Assembly: GCF_013336795.1 (NCBI RefSeq)
Contig: NZ_JAAFZT010000012.1
Coordinates: forward strand, 57,434-121,433
Length of the DNA: 64,000 nt
DNA from: Alteripontixanthobacter muriae
GTDB taxonomy: Bacteria; Pseudomonadota; Alphaproteobacteria; Sphingomonadales; Sphingomonadaceae
Direction: 5' to 3'
Shown: positions 1 through 10,100 of the stretch, piece by piece
How the letters are laid out: each line of letters opens with the position of its first letter
How positions within the stretch are numbered: the stretch's first letter is position 1
Translations under genes and position numbers: made by a program
The notes under the pieces: model-generated
Database searches by the model: none
Seen by the model: the letters and a program-made list of their open reading frames with translations, nothing else
What the model was told of the DNA's origin: nothing

Positions 1-1182
<1,182 letters not shown>

Positions 1183-1263
1183 ATCGCGATTGCCGCAAGT
1201 TTGCAACCGGCGCAGTCAGCGGCTAGATGGCCCGCTGTAATCAACAAGGGCTTGAACGAGACC

Positions 1264-1608
1264 GTGAGCGAAGCGTGCCAATATGATCTCCCGCGCGGCA
1301 CTGTGACACTGGCCGGTCCGGTCGACAAACCGGAACCGGGCACCCTGCCCCTGCGCGGTGACATGGCGCATATCGCGCTGGCCGACCGTTTTCTGGTTAC
1401 GCATTACGTGCAGCCGCAGAAGCGTAGCATCGGGGTTGACGGCGCGACATTGCGCTTCGCACCTGCCGCCGATGCTGCGGCGGTCGCCCAAATGGAAAGC
1501 GGATCGACCTTCGAAGCACTCGATTTCGCCGGTGGCTGGTGCTGGGGATGCTGCGGTCCTGCAGGGCCTACGGGGTATGTCGAGATCGGCAGCCTGGCCG
1601 GCAATTGA
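1264..1608 (+). CDS. Orphan bacterial SH3-domain protein (N-terminal half of a C40 peptidase?)
   Basis: Small protein of about 114 residues from a GTG start at 1264; a TTG at 1201 would add 21 residues, and neither has a strong ribosome site. The sequence GDMAHIALADRFLVTHYV and the later ALDFAGGWCWG resemble the N-terminal SH3-like domain that precedes the catalytic NlpC/P60 domain in sphingomonad C40 cell-wall peptidases. Here the protein stops right after that domain. There is no Cys-His-His catalytic region, and argC begins one base after the stop codon. It has no signal peptide. It may bind peptidoglycan or a peptide, or be a shortened remnant. Resemblance is from memory of the family; function is unproven. 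Confidence 0.65.
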   Translation: MSEACQYDLPRGTVTLAGPVDKPEPGTLPLRGDMAHIALADRFLVTHYVQPQKRSIGVDGATLRFAPAADAAAVAQMESGSTFEALDFAGGWCWGCCGPAGPTGYVEIGSLAGN

Positions 1609-1609
1609 A

Positions 1610-2542
1610 ATGGCAGCGCGGATTTTCATCGATGGGGCTGCAGGCACCACCGGGCTGGAGATTCACCAGCGCCTGTCGGGCCGGGAGGATGTCGAACTTC
1701 ACCGCCTGCCCGACGAACTTCGCAAGGATGGGGACGCTCGCCGCGATGCGCTGAACACTTGCGACATCGCGATCCTGTGCCTGCCCGACGACGCGGCGCG
1801 CGAGGCGGTCGGCATGATCGATAGCGATTCGACCCGCGTCATCGATGCCTCCAGCGCACATCGTGTGGCGGATGGCTGGACTTACGGCTTTCCGGAAATC
1901 TATGGCCGCAATGCGATCCGGAAAGCGCGCTTCGTCAGCAATCCCGGCTGCTATCCCACGGGATTTCTCGCCCTCGTCGCTCCTCTGGTGCGCGAAGGAT
2001 TGCTACCGGCGGACTGGCCTTACAGCGTGCATGCGGTGTCGGGCTATTCAGGTGGCGGGAACGCGCTGATCGATCGGTTCGAAACTGAAGGCGATCTGGC
2101 ATGGCGCGGCTATGGTTATGCCATGGGGCACAAGCATCTGGCAGAAATGCAGATCCATGCCGGACTCGCCCACCCGCCCCTGTTCGCACCTGCAGTCGTG
2201 GACGCGATGCGGGGCATGGTGGTCGAGGTTCCGCTATCCTTACGCGCCATGCCGCGTGCGGCGACAGCGCCGGAACTGCGAAACGCACTGGCAGCGCACT
2301 ATCGCAATTCATCCATCATCAGCGTCAGCACGGGCAAGATGCCGCAGGAACTGCTGCTGCAACGCGGCGCGGCGCCCTGGGATGGCATGGAATTGTTCGT
2401 CTTCGCCGACATGGAGACAGACCAGGTACGCCTTGTCGCCCGGCTGGATAATCTCGGCAAGGGAGCGAGCGGCGCTGCCGTCCAGTCGTTGAACCTGATG
2501 CTCGGGCGCGAAGAGACGAGCGGGCTTGAACTTTCTGCCTAA
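1610..2542 (+). CDS. argC: N-acetyl-gamma-glutamyl-phosphate reductase, short type
   Basis: Third step of arginine biosynthesis: NADPH-dependent reduction of N-acetylglutamyl phosphate to the semialdehyde, in the cytosol. The 310-residue protein matches the short (type 2) ArgC class. It has the N-terminal nucleotide-binding motif DGAAGTTG (residues 9-16), the catalytic cysteine C114 in SNPGCYPTG, and HKHLAEMQ in the middle of the enzyme. The ATG at 1610 begins one base after the stop of the SH3 gene, so the two are probably cotranscribed and translationally coupled. An in-frame extension upstream lies inside the SH3 gene and is not supported. No other arg genes are in the window. Confidence 0.93.
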   Translation: MAARIFIDGAAGTTGLEIHQRLSGREDVELHRLPDELRKDGDARRDALNTCDIAILCLPDDAAREAVGMIDSDSTRVIDASSAHRVADGWTYGFPEIYGRNAIRKARFVSNPGCYPTGFLALVAPLVREGLLPADWPYSVHAVSGYSGGGNALIDRFETEGDLAWRGYGYAMGHKHLAEMQIHAGLAHPPLFAPAVVDAMRGMVVEVPLSLRAMPRAATAPELRNALAAHYRNSSIISVSTGKMPQELLLQRGAAPWDGMELFVFADMETDQVRLVARLDNLGKGASGAAVQSLNLMLGREETSGLELSA

Positions 2543-3118
<576 letters not shown>

Positions 3119-3176
3119 ACATCGTCATCGCTGCACATCAGCGCAGCAACAAGTTTTCAATCGAGAAGGACTGACA

Positions 3177-4586
3177 ATGGCCACCGCTAAGGAAATCATC
3201 AGCGACATCAAGGACCGCGACATCGAATGGGTCGATCTGCGCTTCACCGACCCCAAGGGGAAGTGGCAGCACCTGACGATGGTCGCCAATCTGCTGGGCG
3301 AGGATGAGCTGGAAGACGGCCTGATGTTCGACGGATCGTCGATCGCCGGATGGAAGGTCATCAACGAAAGCGACATGATCCTGCGGCCGGATCTGGAGCG
3401 GACGTATATCGATCCGTTCAGCGCCACGCCGATGATGATCATGTTCTGCGACATCGTCGAACCCTCCAGCGGCGAACTCTATTCCCGCGATCCCCGCTCC
3501 ACAGCAAAGCGCGCCGAAGCCTATCTGCAGACGACCGGCATCGGTGACACTGTCTTCGTCGGGCCGGAAGCGGAATTCTTCATGTTCGACGATGTCCGCT
3601 TCGAAGACGGCTATGCCGCGTCGGGTTTCAGCATCGACGACATCGAATTGCCGACCAATTCTGGGCGTGAGTATGAATCCGGCAACATGGGTCACCGCCC
3701 CCGCGCCAAGGGCGGCTATTTCCCCGTCGCGCCGGTCGACAGCGCCGTAGACATTCGCGGCGAGATGGTTTCGACCATGATCGAGATGGGCCTCAACTGC
3801 GACAAGCATCACCATGAAGTCGCCTCGGCTCAGCATGAACTCGGCCTCACCTACTCCACCCTGGTGGAAACGGCCGACAACATGCAGATCTACAAATATG
3901 TCGTCCATCAGGTCGCCCACGCCTACGGCAAGACAGCGACCTTCATGCCCAAGCCGATCAAGGACGATAACGGGTCCGGCATGCACACTCATTTTTCGAT
4001 CTGGGAAGGCGGCAAGCCGACCTTCGCCGGCAACGCCTATGCTGGCCTGTCGCAGAACTGCCTCTATTTCATCGGCGGCGTCATCAAGCATGCCAAGGCG
4101 CTGAACGCTTTCACCAACCCGACCACCAACAGCTACAAGCGTCTGGTCCCGGGCTACGAAGCGCCCGTGCTGCTGGCCTATTCGGCCCGCAACCGGTCTG
4201 CGTCCTGCCGGATTCCCTATGGCGCGGGCGACAAGGCGAAGCGCGTCGAATTCCGTTTCCCCGATGCGATGGCGAACCCCTATCTCGCCTATTCCGCCAT
4301 CCTGATGGCAGGCCTCGACGGTATTCAGAACAAGATCGACCCGGGCGAGGCGATGGACAAGAACCTCTACGATCTGCCGCCTGCCGAACTGGCAGACGTG
4401 CCGACCGTCTGCGGATCGCTGCGCGAGGCGCTGGAATCGCTCGACGCCGATTACGAATTCCTGCTCAAGGGCGATGTCTTCACCAAAGACCAGATCGACG
4501 CCTATGCCGAACTGAAATGGGAAGAGGTCATGCGCGTGGAGACCACCCCGAACGCTGTCGAATACGACCTTTACTACAGCGCCTGA
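3177..4586 (+). CDS. glnA: Glutamine synthetase type I (GSI-beta)
   Basis: Makes glutamine from glutamate, ammonia and ATP; a dodecameric cytosolic enzyme. The 469 residues cover the whole family. The N-terminal active-site loop FDGSSIAGW is at residues 51-59, the metal-binding VGPEAEFF and KHHHEVA segments are present, and the ATP site region [11 protein letters not shown] follows. Y398 in KNLYDLPP is the tyrosine that is adenylylated in GSI-beta enzymes, so activity is probably controlled by GlnE together with the upstream P-II protein. ATG at 3177 with a GAGAAGGA ribosome site about 10 bases before it. The longer open frame upstream overlaps glnB and is not used. Confidence 0.97.
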   Translation: MATAKEIISDIKDRDIEWVDLRFTDPKGKWQHLTMVANLLGEDELEDGLMFDGSSIAGWKVINESDMILRPDLERTYIDPFSATPMMIMFCDIVEPSSGELYSRDPRSTAKRAEAYLQTTGIGDTVFVGPEAEFFMFDDVRFEDGYAASGFSIDDIELPTNSGREYESGNMGHRPRAKGGYFPVAPVDSAVDIRGEMVSTMIEMGLNCDKHHHEVASAQHELGLTYSTLVETADNMQIYKYVVHQVAHAYGKTATFMPKPIKDDNGSGMHTHFSIWEGGKPTFAGNAYAGLSQNCLYFIGGVIKHAKALNAFTNPTTNSYKRLVPGYEAPVLLAYSARNRSASCRIPYGAGDKAKRVEFRFPDAMANPYLAYSAILMAGLDGIQNKIDPGEAMDKNLYDLPPAELADVPTVCGSLREALESLDADYEFLLKGDVFTKDQIDAYAELKWEEVMRVETTPNAVEYDLYYSA

Positions 4587-4719
4587 CGGCTGAAAATCCT
4601 GATGGGGCGTGCGGGAGAGATCTCGTGCGCCTCATTTGCTTCAACGCTGAAAAGCCTTTCCTACAGCGCCCTTTGCTGCGTAATGCCTGCGCCTCCTCAT
4701 CCAGGTCGAGAGGCAGTTC

Positions 4720-5319
4720 ATGCAGCGCAAAACCATCTTCGATGCCGTTCGGAATATCCTCGGGCGCGGGTTTCGCGCTTCCGAGGTCATCGAACTCGAC
4801 CTAGCTATCGAGAATGCTCTCGGGCGTGAAGACAGTGGCGACTTGAGCAGCTCGCGTTCGTCCATGATTTCGGCTGAAGGCATTGCGCTCATCAAGAAAT
4901 TCGAAGGTTGTGCGAAGATCAGGCGTGACGGATTGGTGGAGGCCTACCCCGACCCGGGCAGTGGCGGCGACCCCTGGACCATAGGATGGGGCGCAACGGG
5001 CACGGGGATTGCCCGCGGCACTCTGTGGACGCAGGACCAGTGCGACGCGCGGCTCGTAGCAGACCTGGCAAGCTATTCGCAGGAGGTTGCCCGCGCGATC
5101 GGCGGTGCTCCCACCTCGCAAGCCGAATTCGACGCCCTTGTCAGCTTCCACTATAACACGGGAGCAATCGCCCGAGCCACACTGACAAAGCACCATCGCG
5201 CAGGCCGGAAATCTGCCGCGGCTGCCGAATTTGCCCGCTGGAACAGAGCCGCCGGAAATATTCTTCCCGGCCTGGTGAATCGCCGCAGGGCGGAGGCCGC
5301 GCTGTATTCGCAGGGTTAA
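4720..5319 (+). CDS. Phage-type lysozyme, glycoside hydrolase family 24
   Basis: Muramidase that cuts the glycan strand of peptidoglycan. Of 199 residues, about the first 48 form a helical N-terminal region (MQRKTIFDAVRNILGRGF...). A GH24 domain follows with the catalytic triad pattern E62 (KKFEGC), D78 (YPDPG) and T87 (WTIGWG). A later FHYNTGAIA and a C-terminal GLVNRRRAEA are also typical of phage endolysins. ATG at 4720 with GAGAGGCAG upstream. There is no signal peptide, so release would need a holin, lysis or another export route. No holin, spanin, capsid or integrase gene is nearby. It could be a domesticated endolysin or a leftover of a phage or gene-transfer agent. Confidence 0.82.
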   Translation: MQRKTIFDAVRNILGRGFRASEVIELDLAIENALGREDSGDLSSSRSSMISAEGIALIKKFEGCAKIRRDGLVEAYPDPGSGGDPWTIGWGATGTGIARGTLWTQDQCDARLVADLASYSQEVARAIGGAPTSQAEFDALVSFHYNTGAIARATLTKHHRAGRKSAAAAEFARWNRAAGNILPGLVNRRRAEAALYSQG

Positions 5320-5433
5320 ATCCTGCCTGCCGGTTAATCACGCTCGCAAACCATGCATCAGGTGCGCTTCGAGGGGCGGAAAAGGGGAACCTATGGCGCA
5401 GCGAGCCTGTTTTGCAGGACGAAGGAGGCTCAA

Positions 5434-6588
5434 ATGCGCCACATTGTCATGATCGCTGCTGCGCTCGCCATCTTGGGCGTATCGGGTGGTATCGCCTCCG
5501 CTCAGGGCCAAGGACAGGGACAGGGACAAGGACAGGGACAAGGACAGGGACAAGGACAGGGACAGAGAAGCGATAAAGAGGCTGATCGTGAGCGAGCCGA
5601 CAAGACGCCGAGGCAGAATGGCGATGTGCAGAACAGTCGGGCCGGATCTGACCGAACTGATAGAGGCGTTCCCTCCCGGCGCTCCGATGAAGCGGCAGAT
5701 GAGCGGCAAGATCCTGCAACAGGTCCGGACCGGGCGACTGAGAGCGCAAGTCCGAACGCCATGCGCGGCAAGGGGCAGGTTACGTCGGGAAGCGGTAATT
5801 CTGCAGCCGGTCGCGCTGAAGATCGTAGTTTTTCACGCGATCTGCGGTCCGGAGAAACGAACGGTCGATCCCGCAAAGCCGATGCGATGAACAATGGACG
5901 GTCCCGTTCCGACGGTCGGAATGCCGCTCAAGGCAATCTGCGCCGGGCCGATGCAAACACCCAACCGATCTCCAGGCGTATCGTCGGCGACCGTGCACAG
6001 TTCCAGTTCGTGCAAAGCGACTATCTGATCCGCGGATGCCCGCCGGGCCTCGCCAGAAAGAACAACGGCTGCCTGCCACCCGGGCAGGAAAAGCAGCGCT
6101 TTCTCAGCTACGGAGCCGACTACTTCGGTTATCGCAATCTTGAGGACGGTCGCTACCGATACGGTAACGGCTATCTCTATCGGTTCAGCGACAGCGGTGG
6201 CTTGCTCGGATACATCCCGCTGCTGGGCGGAGCGCTGTCGATCGGCAGGATTTGGCCGCAAAGCTACCAGCGCAATCAGGTGCCGGACTATTTCACTGAA
6301 TATTACAATCTTGGGCCGCCGCGCAATTACGGCTATGCCGGCGACGTCATCTACCGCCTCAATCCGCAATCTTCAGCCATTACCTCCATCGCGGCGCTGC
6401 TGACCGGAGACGAATTCAACGTCGGCGAAATAGCGCCCAGCGGATACGATATCTACAATGTGCCGGGTGCCTATCGGGAGCGATATCGCGATACCCCCGA
6501 TGCAGACTATCGCTACTCCGATGGCTATGTTTACGAGATCGATCCGGCGACCCGGATCGTTCGTGCCGCAATTGAATTGCTCGCATGA
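5434..6588 (+). CDS. Exported protein with Gly-Gln repeat and a three-fold C-terminal repeat; function unknown
   Basis: 384 residues from the ATG at 5434, chosen because of the strong AAGGAGG eight bases upstream; an earlier in-frame ATG at 5353 lacks this. A signal peptide (MRHIVMIAAALAILGV...ASA) is followed directly by about ten QG dipeptides. Next comes a charged, Arg/Asp/Ser-rich low-complexity linker to about residue 190, then GCPPGLARKNNGCLPPGQ, a Cys-containing motif I associate with RcnB-like and other exported sphingomonad proteins. The C-terminus holds three related blocks at about 241-267, 299-325 and 359-384, each of the form YxYxxGxxYxh...I..LL. The gene overlaps the next (fasciclin lipoprotein) by four bases. 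It is probably periplasmic or surface located; no enzymatic motif is visible. Confidence 0.75.
   Translation: MRHIVMIAAALAILGVSGGIASAQGQGQGQGQGQGQGQGQGQGQRSDKEADRERADKTPRQNGDVQNSRAGSDRTDRGVPSRRSDEAADERQDPATGPDRATESASPNAMRGKGQVTSGSGNSAAGRAEDRSFSRDLRSGETNGRSRKADAMNNGRSRSDGRNAAQGNLRRADANTQPISRRIVGDRAQFQFVQSDYLIRGCPPGLARKNNGCLPPGQEKQRFLSYGADYFGYRNLEDGRYRYGNGYLYRFSDSGGLLGYIPLLGGALSIGRIWPQSYQRNQVPDYFTEYYNLGPPRNYGYAGDVIYRLNPQSSAITSIAALLTGDEFNVGEIAPSGYDIYNVPGAYRERYRDTPDADYRYSDGYVYEIDPATRIVRAAIELLA
5503..5565 (+). repeat. In-frame hexanucleotide tandem repeat (CAGGGA/CAAGGA)
   Basis: About ten and a half copies of a six-base unit alternate between CAGGGA and CAAGGA, with the first copy CAGGGC. They encode a run of Gln-Gly dipeptides just after the signal peptide cleavage region of the 5434-6588 protein. 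Because the unit is six bases, gain or loss of copies keeps the reading frame. The same stretch read in other frames gives long RDKDRD or LSLSLS strings, which are artefacts of the repeat. Confidence 0.95.
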
Positions 6589-7151
6589 GGCGCGGCGTCC
6601 CCTGGTTCATTGCAGTCTCGGCAACGATCGGCCTCGCTGCATGCAGTCCCGGTGAGGAGCAGCCAGCGGAAGAGCCGGCTGAACAGGTTTCGACCCGCAC
6701 ACTGGCGTCCGTCATCGCCGGAGTGGACGAATTGTCGAGACTGTCGGGGATCCTTACCACATCAGGCCTCGGCGCAGTTTTCGACGGACCAGCAAGCTAT
6801 ACAGTCCTCGCTCCCGGCAACGATGCGCTGACATCTGCCTTGCCGCCAAACATCGATGACGAGGCGGCGCTGCCGATCATCGTGGCGCTCATTCGCGATC
6901 ACATTCTGCCCGGACACCTCACGCCGGCGATGATCCGGCAGGCGATTATCGAACAGGGCGGGCCTGTAGAGATGCGGACCTTGGGCAAGGGAACGGTCAG
7001 CTTTTCGCTTCAGGGCGAAACATTGATCGCCAGCAAGGGCGGAGATTCCGTGCCGCTGACGGGCGGAGCGCTGGTGGCGGATAATGGCGTTGTCATTCCG
7101 CTGGACGGCATCTTTGCTCCGCAACCGGCAACATCCACCGACTCCGAATAG
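6585..7151 (+). CDS. Fasciclin (FAS1) domain lipoprotein
   Basis: 188 residues. The N-terminus is a lipoprotein signal with lipobox GLAAC and mature C20. An acidic linker (EEQPAEEPAEQ) leads to one FAS1-like domain, recognisable by SRLSGILTTSGLGAVFDG, the YTVLAPGNDAL motif and the C-terminal LVADNGVVIPLDGIF. FAS1 domains mediate adhesion or protein contacts at the cell surface; the partner here is unknown. Its ATG overlaps the stop of the upstream QG-repeat protein (ATGA), so the two are almost certainly cotranscribed and may act together at the envelope. Confidence 0.83.
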   Translation: MRRGVPWFIAVSATIGLAACSPGEEQPAEEPAEQVSTRTLASVIAGVDELSRLSGILTTSGLGAVFDGPASYTVLAPGNDALTSALPPNIDDEAALPIIVALIRDHILPGHLTPAMIRQAIIEQGGPVEMRTLGKGTVSFSLQGETLIASKGGDSVPLTGGALVADNGVVIPLDGIFAPQPATSTDSE

Positions 7152-7172
7152 GCACACGCACAACGTTGCGGG

Positions 7173-10100
7173 TCAGTAATCACGGCTGACTTCAGCGACC
7201 ACGCTCTCGCGGCCGATGGTCGAAATGCTTGCCAGCAGCGAAAGCCAGCGAGTGATGCGGAATTCGGCGCTGGTCGCGCTGTAGCCGCGCCCGTCGGTAA
7301 TCAGTTCGACATAAATGCGGCGGGATAAGTTCTTGCCGATGGCAATGCCGGTTCCGCGCCGCAGGGCGGCATCGGCATTCACGATCCGCAGGCGGTCCAG
7401 ACCGATGGCGTTGCGCAGCGAATTGATCGGGTCCAGCCCGCCATCGCCATCGCCGCGCAAAGATGCCAGCGCCGCGCCCAGTTGCAGCGCGTCGGTTGCT
7501 GACAGAGCGGTGATCGATCCTCCAAACAGAAGACGGGCGAGGATCTCTTCCTCAGGCAGCATCGGCGTAGAGGAGAAGCGCACCTCGGGCGACTGCGCGT
7601 TTCCTTCGACATTGACGGTTACATCTATGCCGTTCTGACGGCTTTCCGCCTGAATGTTGATGCGCGGATCGATCGGGCCGTTCACGTCGAAATCGATGCG
7701 GCCACGCTCCAGGTCGAAACGCGCACCGGCAAAGCTGTAGATGCCCTGTACCACCTGAGCATCGCCGCCGATACGGGGATCGTCGGTCGTTCCGCGAATG
7801 CTGAGATCGGCACTCCATTCGCTTTCGAGTCCAAGCCCGTCCACATCGATGCGGTTGTTGCCCTGGGCATTGATGAGATAACGCCATGGCGCGCTGCGGC
7901 GGCGGGCGGGCGCAACGTCATAGGGCAGGTTCACATCGGTGGTCGCGATCTGCGGCAGCCGCAGTTCCTCGGCCGCGCGGCCCAGGCGCCAGCTCGCCCG
8001 TTCGATTTCCAGGCGCCCGGCGATGGTGCCTCCGATGCCGTTCGATACGAGCCGCAAGGGCCCGGTCACGACGGCCTGGAGACCGGCCTGATTGAGCAGG
8101 AGGGCGTTCGATGCCGCGACCTTGATGTCCAGTGCCGGTCCTCTTGCCCCCAAATTGGCGAGATCGACCGTGCCGCTGCCGACCACGGTGCCGCCATTCG
8201 GTGTATCACCGGCGAAACGGGCGATCCGTAGACGTGATCCATTGAACGTGCCGCGTGCCTGGATGTTGCGGATATCGGTTCCGGAAAGCGCGCTCTGCAA
8301 CCTCAAATCACTGGTTGAGAGAGAACCTCGCACCTGCGGATCGGCGAGATTGCCGGTGATATCGGCAGCGATCTCGACGGGGCCAGTAAGGTCGAAGGTA
8401 TCGACCGCCGCCAGACGCCACAGGGCCGAAGCAGGCCCGGCATAGCGAAGCTGCGCCGCCAGATTGCCCCTGCGCAGCCGATCGGCCAGCCCGCCCTGCC
8501 CCGGCAGATTGGCTATGCGGCCTTGCAGCCTCCCGCGCCTCTCGCCGCCCTCTGTCGCGACCGCACGCGTCTCCAGCCGGTCAGGCGTCAGCCGCAGGAC
8601 GAGGGCAAGATCGATGGGCCGCGATGTCAGCACGAGGCCCGAGCGGGTCAGGCCGTCGATCTTGACCCGTGCCTGCCCGGTCGGCAGTCCCCCGGCGCTC
8701 TGGCTGTAATCGACAGTTCCGGAAACCGTCCCGCCCAGACCGATGGTGTCAGCCGCAATATCGAGCAAGGCCAGCGGCATGTCGGCCAGTTGCAGTTCCA
8801 GCGCTGTCTCGCTCCCGCCAAAGCGGCCCCGCGCGATGGCGCTACCCTGCCCGTAATTCACCTGCGTGGGGCGCAAGGTCCAGCCACCGCTTGCATTTTC
8901 CTCCAGAACGGCTCGGCGCGGCATCGTGATGTCCCGCCCGGCGTAGCGCCCCTGTGCAGCGACCGCGATACGCTCTGGCGCGACATTGGCGGCCAGCCGC
9001 AGTTCGAACTGGCTGCCCCTGCGTCCGGCGATCTGCGCGTCCACCCTGCCGCGCCCGTTCCGCAGTTCGGCCTCGGCTGCCAGGCGCCCGATAAAAATAT
9101 TGCCATAGCTGAGGCCTTGCGCACTCGCCTCGCCATCGATCGTGCTGTTGCCATCCGCCAGATAGCCGGTGACATCGACTTGCGCCCGGCCGATGGCGAG
9201 CGGGGTGTCCCCTCCGAAGCGCGCATCGCGGACGGTCAGATCGATATCGAAGCCCTGGCCGCCCGCGCGCGGTGCCAGCAGGATCGCACCATCGACACCG
9301 CCTTCCGCAAAGCCGAGCCGCCCCCTTGCCGCGCCGCCCTGCAGGACGAGATCGCCAGTGACATCGGTGCCGCTGACCTGCAGCCGGTCGATCGCTATGC
9401 GGGCATCGCCCCCGGGCGGAGCGAACAGGCGGAAATCACCGTCGAAAGGTCCGAGCAGAGACTGTCCCCTTGCCGCGAGCGAGAAGCCACCATCTTCAGG
9501 GCGCAACGCCACGCGAACATCGCGCAAGCCCGCTTGCGGCAGCGGATCGGCAAAGACCAGCACGGCTTCCGGCCCGGAGGGTATCAGCGTGCCTTCGACC
9601 GTGAATGGCCCGAATTGAACGTGCCGCCCGCGTCCTGCCAGCGTCGTGCGGCCATCCGCGATGCGTCCGTCGAGTTCCGCCTGCAGCTTGCTGGCGTTCA
9701 CGCGAAACTGGCGGAAGGAAAGCGGCTGGCCCTTGCCGAAAGTCACTCCTCCGGCGAAGCGGATGTTCTCTCCGGCAATCGTCGTCAGGGTGGGATTTGC
9801 GACCTGCACGAGTCTCCCATCGACAACGCCTCGCAGGGTCCAGGGCTGGTTGCGGGCAACATCGAAAACGATCTGTGCGCTGCCGTTGGCACGGCCGATA
9901 TTTCGAAATTGCAGCCCTTGCGCCCGAACCGGCCCCGCCAGAGTATAGGCCCCATCGGCAGGCCGCGCGCGCAGTGCCAGCTCAGCACTGGTTTCGGGGA
10001 AGCGGACGCGCAATTCATCCGAGAACAGACGGCCTTGGTCGGCGATCAGCATGCCTGCGACAGTGCCGCCGACGAGGCGCGGATCGAGCAACTCGTTCCC

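Noticed and set aside
5503..5565. Possible CRISPR array
   Set aside because: Units are six bases with no spacers, within a coding frame; no cas genes are in the window.
5486..5709. Alternative frames through the hexamer repeat giving DKDRDKDR or LSLSLS proteins
   Set aside because: They are products of the repeat read out of frame. The +1 frame has the signal peptide, ribosome site and conserved C-terminus.
4720..7151. A small prophage or genomic island around the lysozyme
   Set aside because: Only the lysozyme is phage-like. There is no integrase, tRNA target, terminase or other phage gene, and no flanking repeat was seen.
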